A stretch of DNA of 64,000 nt from Lithodes maja (GCA_037953745.1 JBAKBP010001390.1:1-64000); one strand, 5' to 3'. Positions 21,305 through 33,136 are shown, counted from the first letter of the stretch. Program-made: numbers and translations. The notes: a model not told the origin generated them from the sequence alone.

Positions 21305-21616
21305 CCCCTCCAATACCAGCGACGGCGAATCGCCGTCAGTAGATAATTAACTCCCCAGTCCCAGCGACGGCGAATCGCCGTCAGTAATGCACTTTCCTTG
21401 TAACTGCCTGTACAAGGCTCTACCAGGTACCACGACCGTTTGAGCACTGCTCTCGTTATGGCAACACTTCTCAGCTTATATAAGACCCACTGAACCGTGG
21501 GAGAGCCAGTGTTGCTTCATCTCTTGAAGGGGAAGGGTGTTCTATCTTGCCATTTTGGCCATAGTGCTTGGGACTGCAGGGGACTTTTATTACTGTATCC
21601 TACGGTACTGGATGGG
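21305..21616. mobile_element. T4-like TTAA MITE in the NLR-1 copy D 3'UTR
   Basis: Left end 'CCCCTCCAATACCAGCGACG' after TTTA (21301-21304, a decayed TTAA). Right end inverse 'CCCATCCAGTACCGTAGG' before TTAA (21617-21620). Near the left end is a duplicated block holding the hairpin GACGGCGAATCGCCGTC (21321-21337 and 21366-21382). The segment replaces sequence present in copies A-C. Confidence 0.65.
21477..21511 (+). promoter_or_regulatory. Candidate TATA/initiator core promoter
   Basis: TATATAAG (21477-21484) is followed 29 bases after its first base by CCAGTG (21506-21511), close to the arthropod initiator and at the spacing expected of a pol II core promoter. It lies within a MITE-like segment. 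No transcript or ORF supports it. Confidence 0.35.
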
Positions 21617-21862
21617 TTAATACAGTTTGTTTTTCCCTTACCCACTCAAAACCACTGTTTGGACACTTAGCCATCAGTGTTTTGGAGGACAATCATCTCT
21701 GAGGGGTAGCTGAAACTGTTGTTGCTTGATTTCCTTTGCACTCTCTCTCTCTCTGTACTAGAATTAAGTCCTGACCACCTCGTTTGGATCGTAAGGTCTG
21801 TGTGGCCAGTGTATCTATGTAAATCTATGTGAATATATATCTCTCTCTCTCTCTCTCTCTCA

Positions 21863-22740
21863 GGTGCAACCAAACCAACATGGTTCACAAGTGACAAAAC
21901 TTCAGCAATTAGACAACCAAAGGTTGCATACAGAAGGGCCAAAAGAAGTCAAGACCAAAGAGATTTAGATTCCTTCATTAAATACTGTGCAGAAGACTGA
22001 AATTTCTAATAAAGGAAGCAAAGCGAAATGAAGAACTCAACAGACTGGGTAAATGGTCGGAGACATAGCAGATGCCTCTAACCTTGGACAAGTGCAAGGC
22101 CAAGCAAGCCCCTAGTCAGGCTAATCGCTATTGGGAATGCCTCTGGAAGTGACTCACTTGGAAAAGGATTTGGGTTTTCTGATTAGCAATGACCTTAAGT
22201 TTTCCAAGCAGTGCAATGAAGTAGAGAAGAAAGCTCAGAAATTATTGGGCTATATTAAGAGGCAATTTAAGTATAGAAATAAGGAAGTTGCCCTCACACT
22301 GTACAACGCTCTTATACGACCTCTCTTGGGGTATGCTGTTTAATTCTGGTCTCCAGCACTCAGGAAATATATAGAACGACTGGAAAGAGTACAAGCTAGG
22401 GCTACAAAGCTTATTCCATCGCTTAGGAGACAGAGCTATGAGGACTGGTTGAGAGCTGTTGATCTCTTTCCGCTGGAGACACACAGACTACGAGGTCAGG
22501 TCATTAAAGTTTTTGAAATACTTAATGGGCTTGACAAAGTGGATTACAGCAAAATGTTTAGCCTCAATATAAATACAATACGCAACCATTGCTGGCAATT
22601 AGAATTGAAATGGTTCAGCACTAGTATTTGTGGAAACAATTTCACATACAAGATCTGATCTACCTGGAACAAACTTCTCTCCGAAGTTGGAAACAGTTAT
22701 TCAGTAGACCAGAGCAAGAAGAGAGTAAATAGTAGGTTTC
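21863..22740 (+). pseudogene. NLR-7 LINE fragment (EN-RT linker joined to RT C-terminus)
   Basis: Starts 'KPTWFTSDKTSAIRQPKVAY', a LINE linker motif, then jumps (internal deletion near 22000) to 'NRLGKWSET', 'QMPLTLDKCKA', 'THLEKDLGFLISNDLKFSKQ', 'YKNKEVALTLYNALIRPLLG' (approximate reading), 'LERVQAR' and 'AVDLFPLETHRLRGQVIKVF'. Related to, but distinct from, NLR-1. The catalytic core is missing. The 3' part runs into (CT)n at 22859. Confidence 0.8.
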
Positions 22741-22853
22741 ACACTTAGTAACGACTTTAGTGCACTAAACAGTCTATCTCCTACTTCAAGTATCTCCTCG
22801 GATTGATAGCAAAGTCTCTGAGATACCAACTATTCCTTATAACTCCTTGTTAC

Positions 22854-22858
<5 letters not shown>

Positions 22859-22935
<77 letters not shown>
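22859..22935. repeat. (CT)n microsatellite
   Basis: About 38 uninterrupted CT units between two unrelated LINE fragments. Confidence 0.97.
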
Positions 22936-22937
<2 letters not shown>

Positions 22938-22947
22938 CACAGGAAAT

Positions 22948-23790
22948 AACGCTGAACAAGATGATAGATTTCATGGAAGATAATTTCCTATATCAGTGTG
23001 TAAAGGAAGCAACGTGTGAACATAATATTCTTGACCTTGTCATAACTACCCATGACAATTTAGTTACTAATTTAGAAGTAGGTGAACATCTGTCAAATTC
23101 CGACCATAGAATCATTAGGTTCGATGTTAATTGCAGCTATACTATTGAGAACTAAAGACATCCTGGTACCAGATTTTGAAAATGCTGATTTTGACAAACT
23201 TAAGCAAGCACTGCATAACACACACTCACGGCTAGATATAAATAACGAAATAACTGAGCTGTGAGAACAGTTTAAGAACATGTTTGTGATGGCACAAAAC
23301 AAATAGGTACCAAAACAAGTTAAACAAACGAAGTGAAATTAAAAAAACACCTTGGTTCAACAGTGAAATCCGTAATGAAATAATAGACAAAAAATGCTCA
23401 AGCTTAACGAAAATTACTGTTCTAATGACCAAGTAAAGGAATTATACAACCTTGCTAGAAGAAATGTTAAGAAACCGATTCGATCCGTTAAACGTGAGTA
23501 TGACGTATCTACAGTATAGCCAGAAACAGCACTTACAACCCAAAGCATTTTTATATACGTAAATAACAACAGAGAAATATAAAGTGGAATAAGCCCATTA
23601 ACTAGAGATGACCAAATAGTTACAACCGACATAGATATTGCAAATACACTTAACGAATAGTTTTGTTCTGTTTTTACAAACGAAATACAAACTAATACAA
23701 CACTTAGGGCAGTAACAACGCAAGGAATAGGAAACTTTACTATCAGCGCAAATGAAGCATTATGTAAATTACAAACATTAAGTATTGTTA
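22948..23790 (+). pseudogene. NLR-8 LINE fragment (endonuclease C-terminus to RT start)
   Basis: Encodes 'FLYQCVKEATCEHNILDLVI' and 'VGEHLSNSDHRIIRFDVN', which align with the NLR-1 endonuclease ('NNVLDLVLATKEEL', 'NSDHRTITF'), then a decayed linker and 'SGISPLTRDDQIVTTDID...CSVFTNEIQ', the region before RT. Several stops and frameshifts. CR1-like, not the same family as NLR-1. Confidence 0.82.
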
Positions 23791-24063
23791 TGTAATCAAG
23801 TATTAATATTGATCATATAAGCCAGATAAGTATAATATTTTAGTTTTCCCCTTATATGCTTGCTTCTCGCAAATTCTAAACCTATCAGGCTCTAGCCTGT
23901 CTCTCCCAGCCATGCGTCATTACATTCACGAGTGCAGTAGAAATTGCTAGTTAATCTGGTGACATATAATAAAGCCCGAGTCCTTGCAGTTTTGACTCCA
24001 GACCAGCTGACTTTCACATCGCGCGCACACCTCTCTCTCTGTACATAGTCTACTCTTATACTT
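23791..24063. other. Unassigned spacer
   Basis: No ORF, RNA or repeat recognised. It ends at the P1 terminus. Confidence 0.4.
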
Positions 24064-26943
24064 AGGGGTACTTCACACAATCAGGAATGCGAGCTAGAAT
24101 CACTAGGAGTTGCTGAAAATTCGGATTCCTGGGCCTATTTGCAGTGAAAATCGATGACTCCTAGTGACTCTAGCGATATCCTAGTGATTCCTGTTGACTC
24201 CAAACCAGTCCCGGCCGATTGGCCCTGTCCGACAAAATATTCACCGTGTTTAAGGTTCTCGCCGCGAATCGGACCATTCCCAGTGATTCCCAGTTGACTC
24301 CCAGTGAGTCCTGGTGATTCTGGTGAGAACTGAAACTGAAATCCAAACCTGTCCGCGAATCAGATAGGAATCACCGAGAATCACCAGGACTCACTGGGGA
24401 TCACTGGGAATCAACTGGGAGTCACTGGGAATGGTCTGATTCGTGGCGAGAACTTTAAACACGGTGAACATTTTGTCGGACAGGGCCAATCGCCTGTGAG
24501 TGGTTTGGAGTCACTGGGAGTCTAACAGGAATCACTAGGATATCGCTAGAGTCACTAGGAGTCATCGATTTTTCACCGCGAATAGGCCCAGGAACCCAAA
24601 TTTTCAGCTACTCCTAGTGATTCTCGCTTGCATTCCTGACTGTGAAGTACCCTTTAATAAATATATTTTTCATATAAACCTGTAATACTTCTCACGTGAA
24701 AGTATAATATACAGTATACGGGTAGTTAATTTTTCTTGGTCAAACATTATAAATAGGCCTAGTATTAACCTGTTTAAGTACAATTTCCCACAAGACATTG
24801 TATTCACCCAGTGATTGTGTGTAGAGAATTAAATTACGGTAGTTGAGGTAATTAATAATGTAAACAATGTATGGTCAATGTTACAAAACCCTACTTGTAG
24901 TCTACAAGTTCTGCAACTCCCCTTACCTAACATAACGAGAATGGTGGATACATGTGTGTATGTGTTTTGAAATGTCAAGTTCGTTTGGTGGTGGACAGTG
25001 GAGTTTGAATTACTACTTTGAGGGGCGTTGTAGTCGCCGGGGTAAACTTTGAGCCAGCGTAATCATGGCTTGGTTGTTTAGGGGCCGTTGTAGTCGCCGG
25101 TAAATAATCTAGAAGTTCTGCAACTCCCCTGACCTAACCTAAGCAAACTAACACAACCTATAAGTGTTACCTATAATAGGTAATCTTATGAAATATTACA
25201 GAACTCGGTAACGAATGAAAAGAAGAAGGTGGGAAGGATAAACTATCCACTATTTAGATAATAGTTTAAATATATTTGTTTCGTAAAGTATAGCAAGCAT
25301 TGATATCATGACCTTACGGTACATAATAATACAGACGTATCGTATTATATTAATGTCTGTAATGATGTATGAATACAGTCATTGTACTTAATGATGATAT
25401 GAGAGGACTGTAGTTATAGCGTACAAGAGACATACTTGAGGACAAATTAATTTCAATGATAGGGTCAAACACATGCCTGGAGCCTCACAGTGGATGTACA
25501 ATTTCCCACAAGACATTGTATTCACCCAGTGATTGTGTGTAGAGAAGGAAATTAGGGTAGGTGAGGTATTTAATAATGTGAACAATGTATGGTCAATGTT
25601 ACAAAACCCTACTTCTAGTCTACAAGTTCTGCAACTCCCCTTACCTAACATAACGAGAATGGTGGATACGTGTGTGTATGTGTTTTGAAATGTCAAGTTC
25701 ATTTGGTGCTGGACAGTGGAGTTTGGATTACTACTTCAAGGGGCGTTGTAGTCGCCGGGGTAAACTTTGAGCCAGCGTAATCATGGCTGGGTTGTTTAGG
25801 GGCCGTTGTAGTCGCCGATTAATAATCTAGAAGTTCTGCAACTCCCCTGACCTAACCTAAGCAAACTAACACAACCTATAAGTGTTCCCTATTATTATGT
25901 TCTATCCAACAACCAACTCTACTCCTAAAATCGATTAATGAAATATTACAAACACATGTGGCAGTCCGTGGATTCGAACCCAGGATGCTCACACCGAAAA
26001 TCAACACCTTATGCATTGCCCCACAAAGACAGTTAAGAATGGTGGACACTGCCTACGATTTATTATGCAACTTCGAATCCTGCATATCAATCTAAGCATG
26101 AACACACATCCCAACTGCAACTCACGTAGGTTATGCATATGTGAATGGAAAGAGCAATTAATGAGGCCTTAACCACTAGGGAAGTCCTCTCGATAAATTA
26201 CTCCTGAACCAATATCAATTATTATGTTCTATCCAACAACCAACTCTACTCCTAAAATCGATTAATGCAATATTACAAACACATGTGGCAGTAGGTAATC
26301 GTATGAAATATTACAGAACTCGGTAACGAATGAAAAGAAGAAGGTGGGAAGGTCAAACTATCCACTATTTAGACAATAGTTTAAATATATTTGTTTCGTA
26401 AAGTATAGTAAGCATTGATATTATGACCTTACGGTACATAATAATACAGACTTATTATATTATATTAATGTCTGTAATGATGTATGAATACAGTCATAAT
26501 ACTTAATAATGATATTAGAGGACTGCAGCATTAGCCTACAAGAGACATACTTGAGGAAAACATTATAACATCAATTATAGGGTCAAACACACAATGGGGG
26601 CCATGCCTGGCATACTCGCATCTCATTCCTAACAAATCCCAGTGATGCTCGGTGACTCCCAGTGACTCCTATTTAATTCCCAGTGATTCCTATATTTCTC
26701 CTATCGACTCCTATATTACAGTAATCCGAATTTTTTTTTGTTTCAATAACTCACACTTCATTCCTGGTTTTATCCAGGTGATTCCCAGTGACTCCCAGTG
26801 ATTCGCAGGTACACTCCCACTGGTTCCTACGGTGTTGTGAGTCCACGGGGAATTGCAGACATTCGCGGTGTATTCCCCGGAATCACCAGGAATCATTACT
26901 CCTAGTGATTCTAGCTCGCATTCCTGACTGTGTGAAGTACCCC
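24064..26943. mobile_element. P1 element copy 2
   Basis: Same ends as copy 1 (AGGGGTACTTCACACAATCA...GTGTGAAGTACCCC), the same left palindrome (24064-24654) and the same interior. TTA precedes GGGG (24062-24064) and TTA follows CCCC (26944-26946), fitting a 3-bp duplication. It differs from copy 1 by a tandem duplication: the block from 'TGTACAATTTCCCACAAGAC' to 'AATAATCTAGAAGTTCTGC' occurs at about 24777-25110 and again at 25495-25835. It also has a SINE array at a different site (25893-26292). A T3 element abuts its right end. Confidence 0.75.
25893..26292 (-). mobile_element. tRNA-like SINE array inside P1 copy 2
   Basis: One full unit and a partial second unit of the same family as 18174-18905 ('GATTCGAACCCAGGATGCTC' = inverse B box). 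It interrupts 'GTTACCTATAATAGGTAATC', which is intact in P1 copy 1 (about 19681-19702). It is therefore an insertion independent of the one in copy 1. Confidence 0.72.
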
Positions 26944-26947
26944 TTAA

Positions 26948-27427
26948 CACCTTATTAGCGGCCTAGGCGGTTTATTTATATGTACCGCCCAGCGGGCTGT
27001 TTTTAGCCAAAATAAGGCTGTTTACGTGATCATTTTCATGCCTAAATAAGACCCAGAACGTAAAACAAGTATCTATCCCTGAAAGGGCATAAACAGAGCT
27101 TTCGAATGACACCATAACGATCCTTTTATGATGGCTAGTTTTCTTGCAACAACCGTGCAACGCGAGTGCAAAAAGCATGTAATTAGGCACTTTCCCCATA
27201 CAATTCCGTATATAGCGAGTGAGAGAGGGAGGGAGGAGGTGGGATTCGTGTCAGTAGGTTCGCCGCGGTGGTCGGGAGCAGTCAAACGCTCGCTACTCTC
27301 CTGCCACCACTTGTCTCTCTCTCTCAGCAACATTACGTGCTGAAATTTCCACACGACCTATGTCGAGCGCCGCCACATAGTCCAGCTTTATTTAACTCGA
27401 CTTATGTTGCGCGCCGACAGTTAAGGG
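26948..27427. mobile_element. T3 TTAA-flanked MITE, copy 3 (480 bp)
   Basis: TTAA at 26944-26947 and 27428-27431. Ends CACCTTATTAGCGG and CCCTTAACTGTCGGCGCGC (inverse). It inserted exactly at the right boundary of P1 copy 2, where the P1 end plus its TTA duplication creates CCCCTTAA. Confidence 0.9.
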
Positions 27428-27453
27428 TTAAGAACGGGGTATTCCTTAGTTTA

Positions 27454-27688
27454 TCCCTTTCAGTACCGGTGACATCCTTTCAATTATATTCTGACAATGA
27501 TTAGACGGTTTTATTCAGCTTAGAACGGAATTCTAGCACTAATACTGCTTTAAACTATCTCAGCCAGCCATTTTAACTACCACAGATCCTTCTTAAGCTG
27601 CATAATATCGTCTTAATATACCTAGCATAAAAAATAAGATATGGCTTAACAAAAAAAACACTCCGCGTCATCGTCAAGTACTGAATTT
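27454..27688. mobile_element. T4 MITE, diverged copy
   Basis: Left end 'TCCCTTTCAGTACCGGTGAC' after TTTA. The interior has the family motif 'TAGACGGTTTTATTCAGCTT', and the right end is 'CGTCATCGTCAAGTACTGAA'. The ends match the CCCCTTCTGTACCGGCGACG repeat of T4 loosely. Boundaries approximate. Confidence 0.6.
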
Positions 27689-27693
27689 GAGTG

Positions 27694-27800
27694 CCTTGAT
27701 GGTGTAATGGTTAGAGTGTTTAAAATCTGTATGTGGTAACCCAGGTTCGAATCCCGGTGGATCATATGCTTGCTTGCATTAATTTCTTTGGAAGGTGTTT
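27694..27800 (+). mobile_element. S2 tRNA-derived SINE
   Basis: A-box-like 'GGTGTAATGGTTAGAG' (27701-27716) and B box 'AGGTTCGAATCCCGG' (27743-27757), then 'CATATGCTTGCTTGCATTAA' like the 3' part of the 17236 copy. Confidence 0.75.
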
Positions 27801-27835
27801 GGTGTTGGAGTGAAATTAATACAAAATATATACAG

Positions 27836-27889
<54 letters not shown>
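27836..27889. repeat. (TA)n microsatellite
   Basis: About 54 bp of almost pure TA directly after the S2 copy. Confidence 0.95.
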
Positions 27890-27890
<1 letters not shown>

Positions 27891-28415
27891 CATGGTATGT
27901 TTATGATGCAAGATATACAGTAGAATGCTCATAATTTATTTTCCTCTTAAGTATCGAGCAATCAGCTGCTAAGAGATTCAATTTAATTATTTCGCCAATC
28001 GATTCCCAGCAGATAATGCATTCCTGTATTCCAACTGTATATGAACACAAAGGGAGCCACTTATCCTGGGTTGTCTGGTATCTGTGCACTATAGGGGCTA
28101 ATCTATATTCAGCCTCGTTCACGGAGCATAATTGAATGTCTGGCTGAGGCGGAGCGGAAGATATTTTACGGCAGCCTGGAATTACGACCTATTGGATATC
28201 TTGAAGCTAATTTACGGCAGCGCGTTGTAACATCTGCATAGTATCAACAAACCAAGATTGACTTTATACAATCTATTTACAAACATACAGTGACTCGTAG
28301 CAAGTCCTTCCGGGTATTATAGAGAGTTGTATGTTATGATGACACTCGGTATTTTGAACTTGGGTGCCATTGATAGACGAGTATATTGAAAGAGTACGGA
28401 GTGTTTGTGTGTGTG

Positions 28416-28420
<5 letters not shown>
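27890..28420. other. No gene recognised
   Basis: A short minus-strand ORF (73 codons) has no recognisable family. No RNA gene or inverted repeat seen. Confidence 0.45.

Positions 28421-28470
<50 letters not shown>
28421..28470. repeat. (TAA)n microsatellite
   Basis: About 17 uninterrupted trinucleotide units. Confidence 0.96.
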
Positions 28471-28471
<1 letters not shown>

Positions 28472-29065
28472 CGGTTTATTAAAGAATGGCAGCCTCATGA
28501 GCTGAATATACACATTTTACAATTTAGTGGATGAACATGAGATGTACAGATATGAAGATGGTAAGCTCAGTTTACCAAAAAAAAAAAAACAAACAAAAAA
28601 AACAATAATGATGCAGGTGCAGAATACAAATTATCATAAAATATCCATGAGAGTAAGTGATATACAGTACATAATATACACATTTATTTTAATTACTCAT
28701 AAATACAGAACATACATATATACACGTTCGTACGCACATTCATACGCATACATATACATACATATATAAGAACATAAGAACATGCAGTAAGTGTGCACAT
28801 GTCCGTATACACAAACGCTCACGTATGCACACAAACATACATACATACAAAAACTGTTTTGGTAGGGTCAGGTGATGAGTTGAAGAGGGTAAAGAGGGAG
28901 CGGCATACAAGTCCGTACAGGTAGGGTCAGGTAAAGCCTACTACAATGGAGGTGGGCGGGTGCCCAACCCCGAAAATGGTTGAAATAGGGGAGCTATCCC
29001 CCCGCCAAAGGCGGCTTTCTAGGGCCTTTCCTAGCTGATGCTGAGAGGATTGGGTTCTAGTCATG
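28471..29065. other. AT/CA-rich low-complexity spacer
   Basis: Contains A-runs (28579-28602), many ACATACATA motifs (28680-28850), one 'ATAAGAACATAAGAACATG' resembling the NLR-4 3' tail (28766-28785), and a duplicated 'GGTAGGGTCAGGT' (28860, 28920). No gene. Confidence 0.5.
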
Positions 29066-29482
29066 TGGTGATGGGCTGGTCTATCAGAGTGAGAACTGAG
29101 CAATCTCTGCCATACCCATAGCTTACTCTGACTGTTCCTTTTACTTATATATTTTCTAGATCTCAAGTGACGGCGTATCTAACGTGGATTGACCTCCCAA
29201 TCTACCAAGATTGGAAGCCAAAGCGTCACATTTTTCCCATGCCCCTCAACTTTCTCTTCATAATTGCTGAGGGACACAGGGCCCTGGGTGGGGCTTTGGT
29301 TTCCCGGGCATTTCCGCACCCTCCTCAGCTCCCCGCCATGGAGTGGCTTAGGTCACCCAGGCTTTATTGTGGTCGGTAGGGAGGGTTCTGTGGGGGCGCT
29401 CGGTTATGGCCTTGGCCTTGCTCGGGGCCTTGGGGCTGTTCGGCCAGGCAGCTTGGGGAACAACAACAACAACAACAACAAC
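29066..29482 (+). mobile_element. S1 SINE, plus-strand copy
   Basis: Starts 'TGGTGATGGGCTGGTCTATC' and ends 'GGGGAACAACAACAAC...', matching the inverse of 16585-17010 throughout. The (AAC)n tail has about seven units. No target duplication is evident. Confidence 0.87.
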
Positions 29483-29578
29483 AATGGGAGGTTAATCCTC
29501 GGTAGAGAACAAAACAAGGATATAAACAGTAGAGACAGCTTGGGGGAATTGTAGTATATAGGACATTCTTTAGTGTAG

Positions 29579-29598
29579 GTGTGTGTGTGTGTATCCGT

Positions 29599-29651
<53 letters not shown>
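29579..29651. repeat. (GT)n microsatellite
   Basis: Long GT run with one short interruption ('ATCCGTTC'). Confidence 0.96.
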
Positions 29652-29652
<1 letters not shown>

Positions 29653-29779
29653 TAGAAGGCGAAATGTGGAAAAGCTGGGCATTCTATTGTTAAGGGTGGA
29701 AATACATGGATGAAGATACACGAACACTTAATAATAGATAATGCTTATGCATAGATTTATAATCAGAAGTTGCGCTAGT

Positions 29780-30200
29780 GAGCAATATGTTCTCGCTCAT
29801 ATGTACGTATATATTACATACATATGTGCATATGATTATACAAATACACGTACAGTACATATATATATTATATACCTTATATTCTCAACCGGGCTCGAAC
29901 CATTGACAGCACATACACACAGACATACATATACATAAATATATGCACATTACATGCATATATGCTCTTCTCTTATCCACTTAATACTCTCAGCCGGGCT
30001 CGAACCACAATCAGTATACACTATAGACACATTTATATATACATAAATAACGCATACATACATACACATAAACGCACACATACATACACATATACTGTAC
30101 ATACATAGATACACATATACACATATACACATATACATAAACAAACTCAAGCAAATACATACATAATTATATTCTAATACACACACGCACACACACTTAT
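29780..30200. repeat. ACAT/TATA low-complexity tract with tRNA-like fragments
   Basis: Dominated by ACATACATA/TATACACATA. It includes two copies of 'GCCGGGCTCGAACCA' or 'ACCGGGCTCGAACCA' (about 29889 and 29993), an inverse B box, so two short SINE-like remnants are embedded. The Cys/Val-rich minus-strand ORF (29950-30204) is a repeat artefact. Confidence 0.7.
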
Positions 30201-30239
30201 GCATACATTATTAAAAGTGGGCACGTATTATATGGTGTG

Positions 30240-33136
30240 ACAAGCCGTTATTACACATTATTAATAATATTTACAATGGTTGGGATAGGACTATTTTTAT
30301 ATCTGTCAGTTCTTGCTCTTATTGGTTGGAGTGTGTTGAAGTGACGAGCTGCATGTGTTGGTCTAGGGGCGTCTGGTGGAAGTAAGTTTCTGTGTCGTGG
30401 GTGAACAAGCAGCTTAGATGCAAACTGTTTGAGTGTGTTGTAGTGGTGGGTTGAAAGTGCAGGTATGCTAAGGGTGGTGAGAGCTTCCTCGTACCCTGGA
30501 TATGTGCGACCCAGGATGATCCTGCATGCCCTCCTCTGCACTCTCTCCAATTGACGTTGTTGTGTCAGGGTTAGAGAGGAGGACCAGGCGGGAGAGGCGT
30601 AGGTGAGCTTAGGGAGTATGAAGGTGTTATATATACTCTTCAGCTCATTCTCCGGCGCCCCCAGGGATCTCAACCACCTTAGCATAAACAACTTGTTTGT
30701 GGCGGTCCTGACTGTGGTAGTTACATGTTTCTTCCAGTTCAGTTTGTTGTCCACAGTGATTCCGAGGAGTTTGGTGGACTCAACAAGCTGAAGGGGATGA
30801 GGACCAATTGTGACAGTGGGTGGAGGAACGTCGGTAACGGAGGTGTTGTTGTGCATCCACTGTCTTGTCATGATTGATAGTCACATGATTGTCTGTGGTC
30901 CAGGCTTGAAGATGGTCAAGGATGTCTTGTAGGGGGTCATAGTTAGGGGAGGTGTTATCGACAGTAATGCCGACTGTCGAGTCGTCCACATACTTCCAGT
31001 GGAATGGGGTGTCCTTTAGGGCATCATTAATCAAGATGAGGAACAATAGAGGCCCCATCTTTGTGCCCTGTGGGACTCCACATGTGATGTCTAGGAAGGT
31101 GGAGATGAAGCCTTGGTATCGCACTGCTTGTCGTCTGTAACTAAGGAAGTCGGTCAACCACGCAACCAGGGTAGGATGTAGCCCCAACTTTATGGCCTTG
31201 TTGATGATGATGGTGTGGTCAACAAGGTCAAATGCTTTCCTGAAGTCAATAAAGGCAAGGGCGAGGGAAGTCTTTCTCTTCTCAAGATTTGTGTAAATAT
31301 AATCTAGGAAGCTAATAAGACAGTGAGTGGTGGAGGAGGTTTTTACGTTGCCAAACTGTTGGGGATCTATCAAGTGACGGATTTGTGAGTAAGCCCAGGT
31401 GAATACAAAGTCCTCACAGATTAGACTAGGGATGGACGTTATGGCAATTGGTCTGAGTTCATTAAGAGAATGTGGGGAGGGGGTTTTGGGAATTGGAGTG
31501 ACGTATGAAGTTTTCCAGTCTGCAGGGCATTTACTTTGCCTTAAGGAGGCATTAATTATCGAGCAAAGGGGGGTGGCAAATTCCACCGAAAATTCTTTGT
31601 ATATTTTCATGGGTAGGTCTACTGGGGTTGTTGATCTTTTTTATTTGAAACTGGAAAGCTTTTTGGCCACTTCATATTCTTGAACAGTTACTGGAGGGGA
31701 AGGGGATGGGAGGAAGGCAGGGAGGTTGGTGCGGTCTAGTTTGGGGAGGGTTTGGCAGATGGTAGAGAAGTGATTATTTATCAGTTCAGGTGCATCTACA
31801 CGAGGGACATGGGAAACACAGGGGATCGAAGGAGTCCCACTACTTAAGCCACAAAGATTCTTAATTTTAGAGTACCACTGACTGATATTGGTTTGTTTTA
31901 AATGATGAATCTTTGTAGGGTAGTAGGACTTCTTCGCCCAACGGATTTCCCTTATCACAATGTTGCGTAGGTCCTTGTAGCGATTGTTGTCCGTGTAGAA
32001 GGCCTTGTTCCGATTCTGCATCAGTCTCTTGATCCGAGGAGTAATCCATGGGACGTCAGAGGGGCGCATTTTGGTCCTATTGGTGGGGAAGAAGTGGTGG
32101 TAGGCTTCGGTGGTGGTAGATACAAAGTTGTACCATTTGGCATTAACATCTTCTTCAGTGAGAACCTCCGTCCACGGGTAATGAACCAACCACTGCCCGA
32201 ACCCCCGCATTGCAGAGTCTGGCGTTGGTCGGTAGGTCCGGATGATGGGGGTCTGTTGATGGAAGGTGGTAGGGGCAGGTGACCAGAACACAGAGAGATG
32301 AGTGCTGCGTCCCATAGGAGGTAAAGGTTCAGGTGGGAGGTACTGCTCATCCATGTCCGTCAAAATAAGGTCAAGAGTGTTGTGGTTGTGGGTGGGGAAG
32401 TCAACAATTTGTGAAAGATGCAGCTGTTCTTGAATGTCACAGGTGTCTAGTTCATTGAAATCCCCACAAACCACCAACTTGGATGATGGAAATTGGAGTT
32501 TGAGATCATCACATGTATCGATGATGTGGTTGATTAGTGCGGGGCCGGTGGGTGAGCGTGGTGGGTGGTAGATCACACAGTAGATAATGGAGGCAGTGTG
32601 ACGAGGGTGGGAGGGGGGATTAACGCTCACCCAGAGTGCTTCGATTCCCTCCGGGACCTCAATATCCAGGCGAGATGCACACAGCTGTTTCCGGGCGAAA
32701 ATAGCTACTCCTCCCCCCCCTCCTCTCTGTCCGAAGTTGGTGAAAGAGGTCATAGTCTTGTATCACGCATATTTCTGGGGTGATTTGCCATGCTTCAGTA
32801 ACTGCTACAATATCAGCACTAATTTGTTTAACTGTCACAATAAGTTCGTCGAGTTTATTACACAAAGAGGTGACATTGGACAGTAGCAACGATGGGAGGT
32901 TATACCAAATACGGGGAACCTCAAAATGTGCGTATGGTTTCTTTACTGTCACTTTTTTAGGTACTTTTTTGTGTGTTTTTATGATAGGAATTCGCTTGGG
33001 GACATTCCTACCTCCTCTCCGGCCACGATTGTGAAAAATGTTCAATTCTTTTAAACGCACTATAGCGTCTGAAGGTGGGTATCCAGCCCCCTTTTTAAGA
33101 CGAATTAAGGAGGAGGCAGAGTAGCAAGGTGACATG
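30240..33136 (-). pseudogene. NLR-5 non-LTR retrotransposon ORF, three lesions
   Basis: Minus-strand EN/RT frame of about 960 codons in total. N-terminal basic stretch, endonuclease ('SLLLSNVTSLCNKLDELIVT', 'AVTEAW', 'VVCGDFNEL'), then RT: 'CPADWKTSYVTPIPKT', 'LRPIAITSIPSLICE', 'QQFGNVKTSSTTH', motif A 'ALAFIDFRKAFDLVDH', 'GVPQGTKMGPLLFLILIND', motif C 'WKYVDDSTV', and a tail 'LPKLTYASPAWSS' to 'SPIPTIVNIINNV'. Lesions: a 1-base shift in a G-run near 32715, an in-frame TAA at 31641-31643 (AAA-TAA-AAA context), and a 1-base shift near 30850. YVDD instead of FADD/YADD sets it apart from the other families here. Probably CR1/L2-group; clade unresolved. Confidence 0.88.

Larger units (their letters stand above)
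21247..21760 (+). pseudogene. NLR-1 copy D, last codons and 3'UTR
   Basis: 'CTTCGCCTAGACAAACA' resumes ORF2 ('LRLDKHIALNP') and ends 'CATTTGTAAAT'. After a T4-like insertion (21305-21616) the 3'UTR continues with 'CCACTGTTTGGACACTTAG', 'CAGTGTTTTGGAGGACAA' and the terminus 'GTTGTTGCTTGATTTCCTTT', then (CT)n. The same 3' end, followed by CT repeats, is seen in copy A. Confidence 0.85.

Noticed and set aside
29950..30204. Cys-rich minus-strand ORF of 84 codons
   Set aside because: Generated by ACATACAC-type repeats; no start context or homologue.
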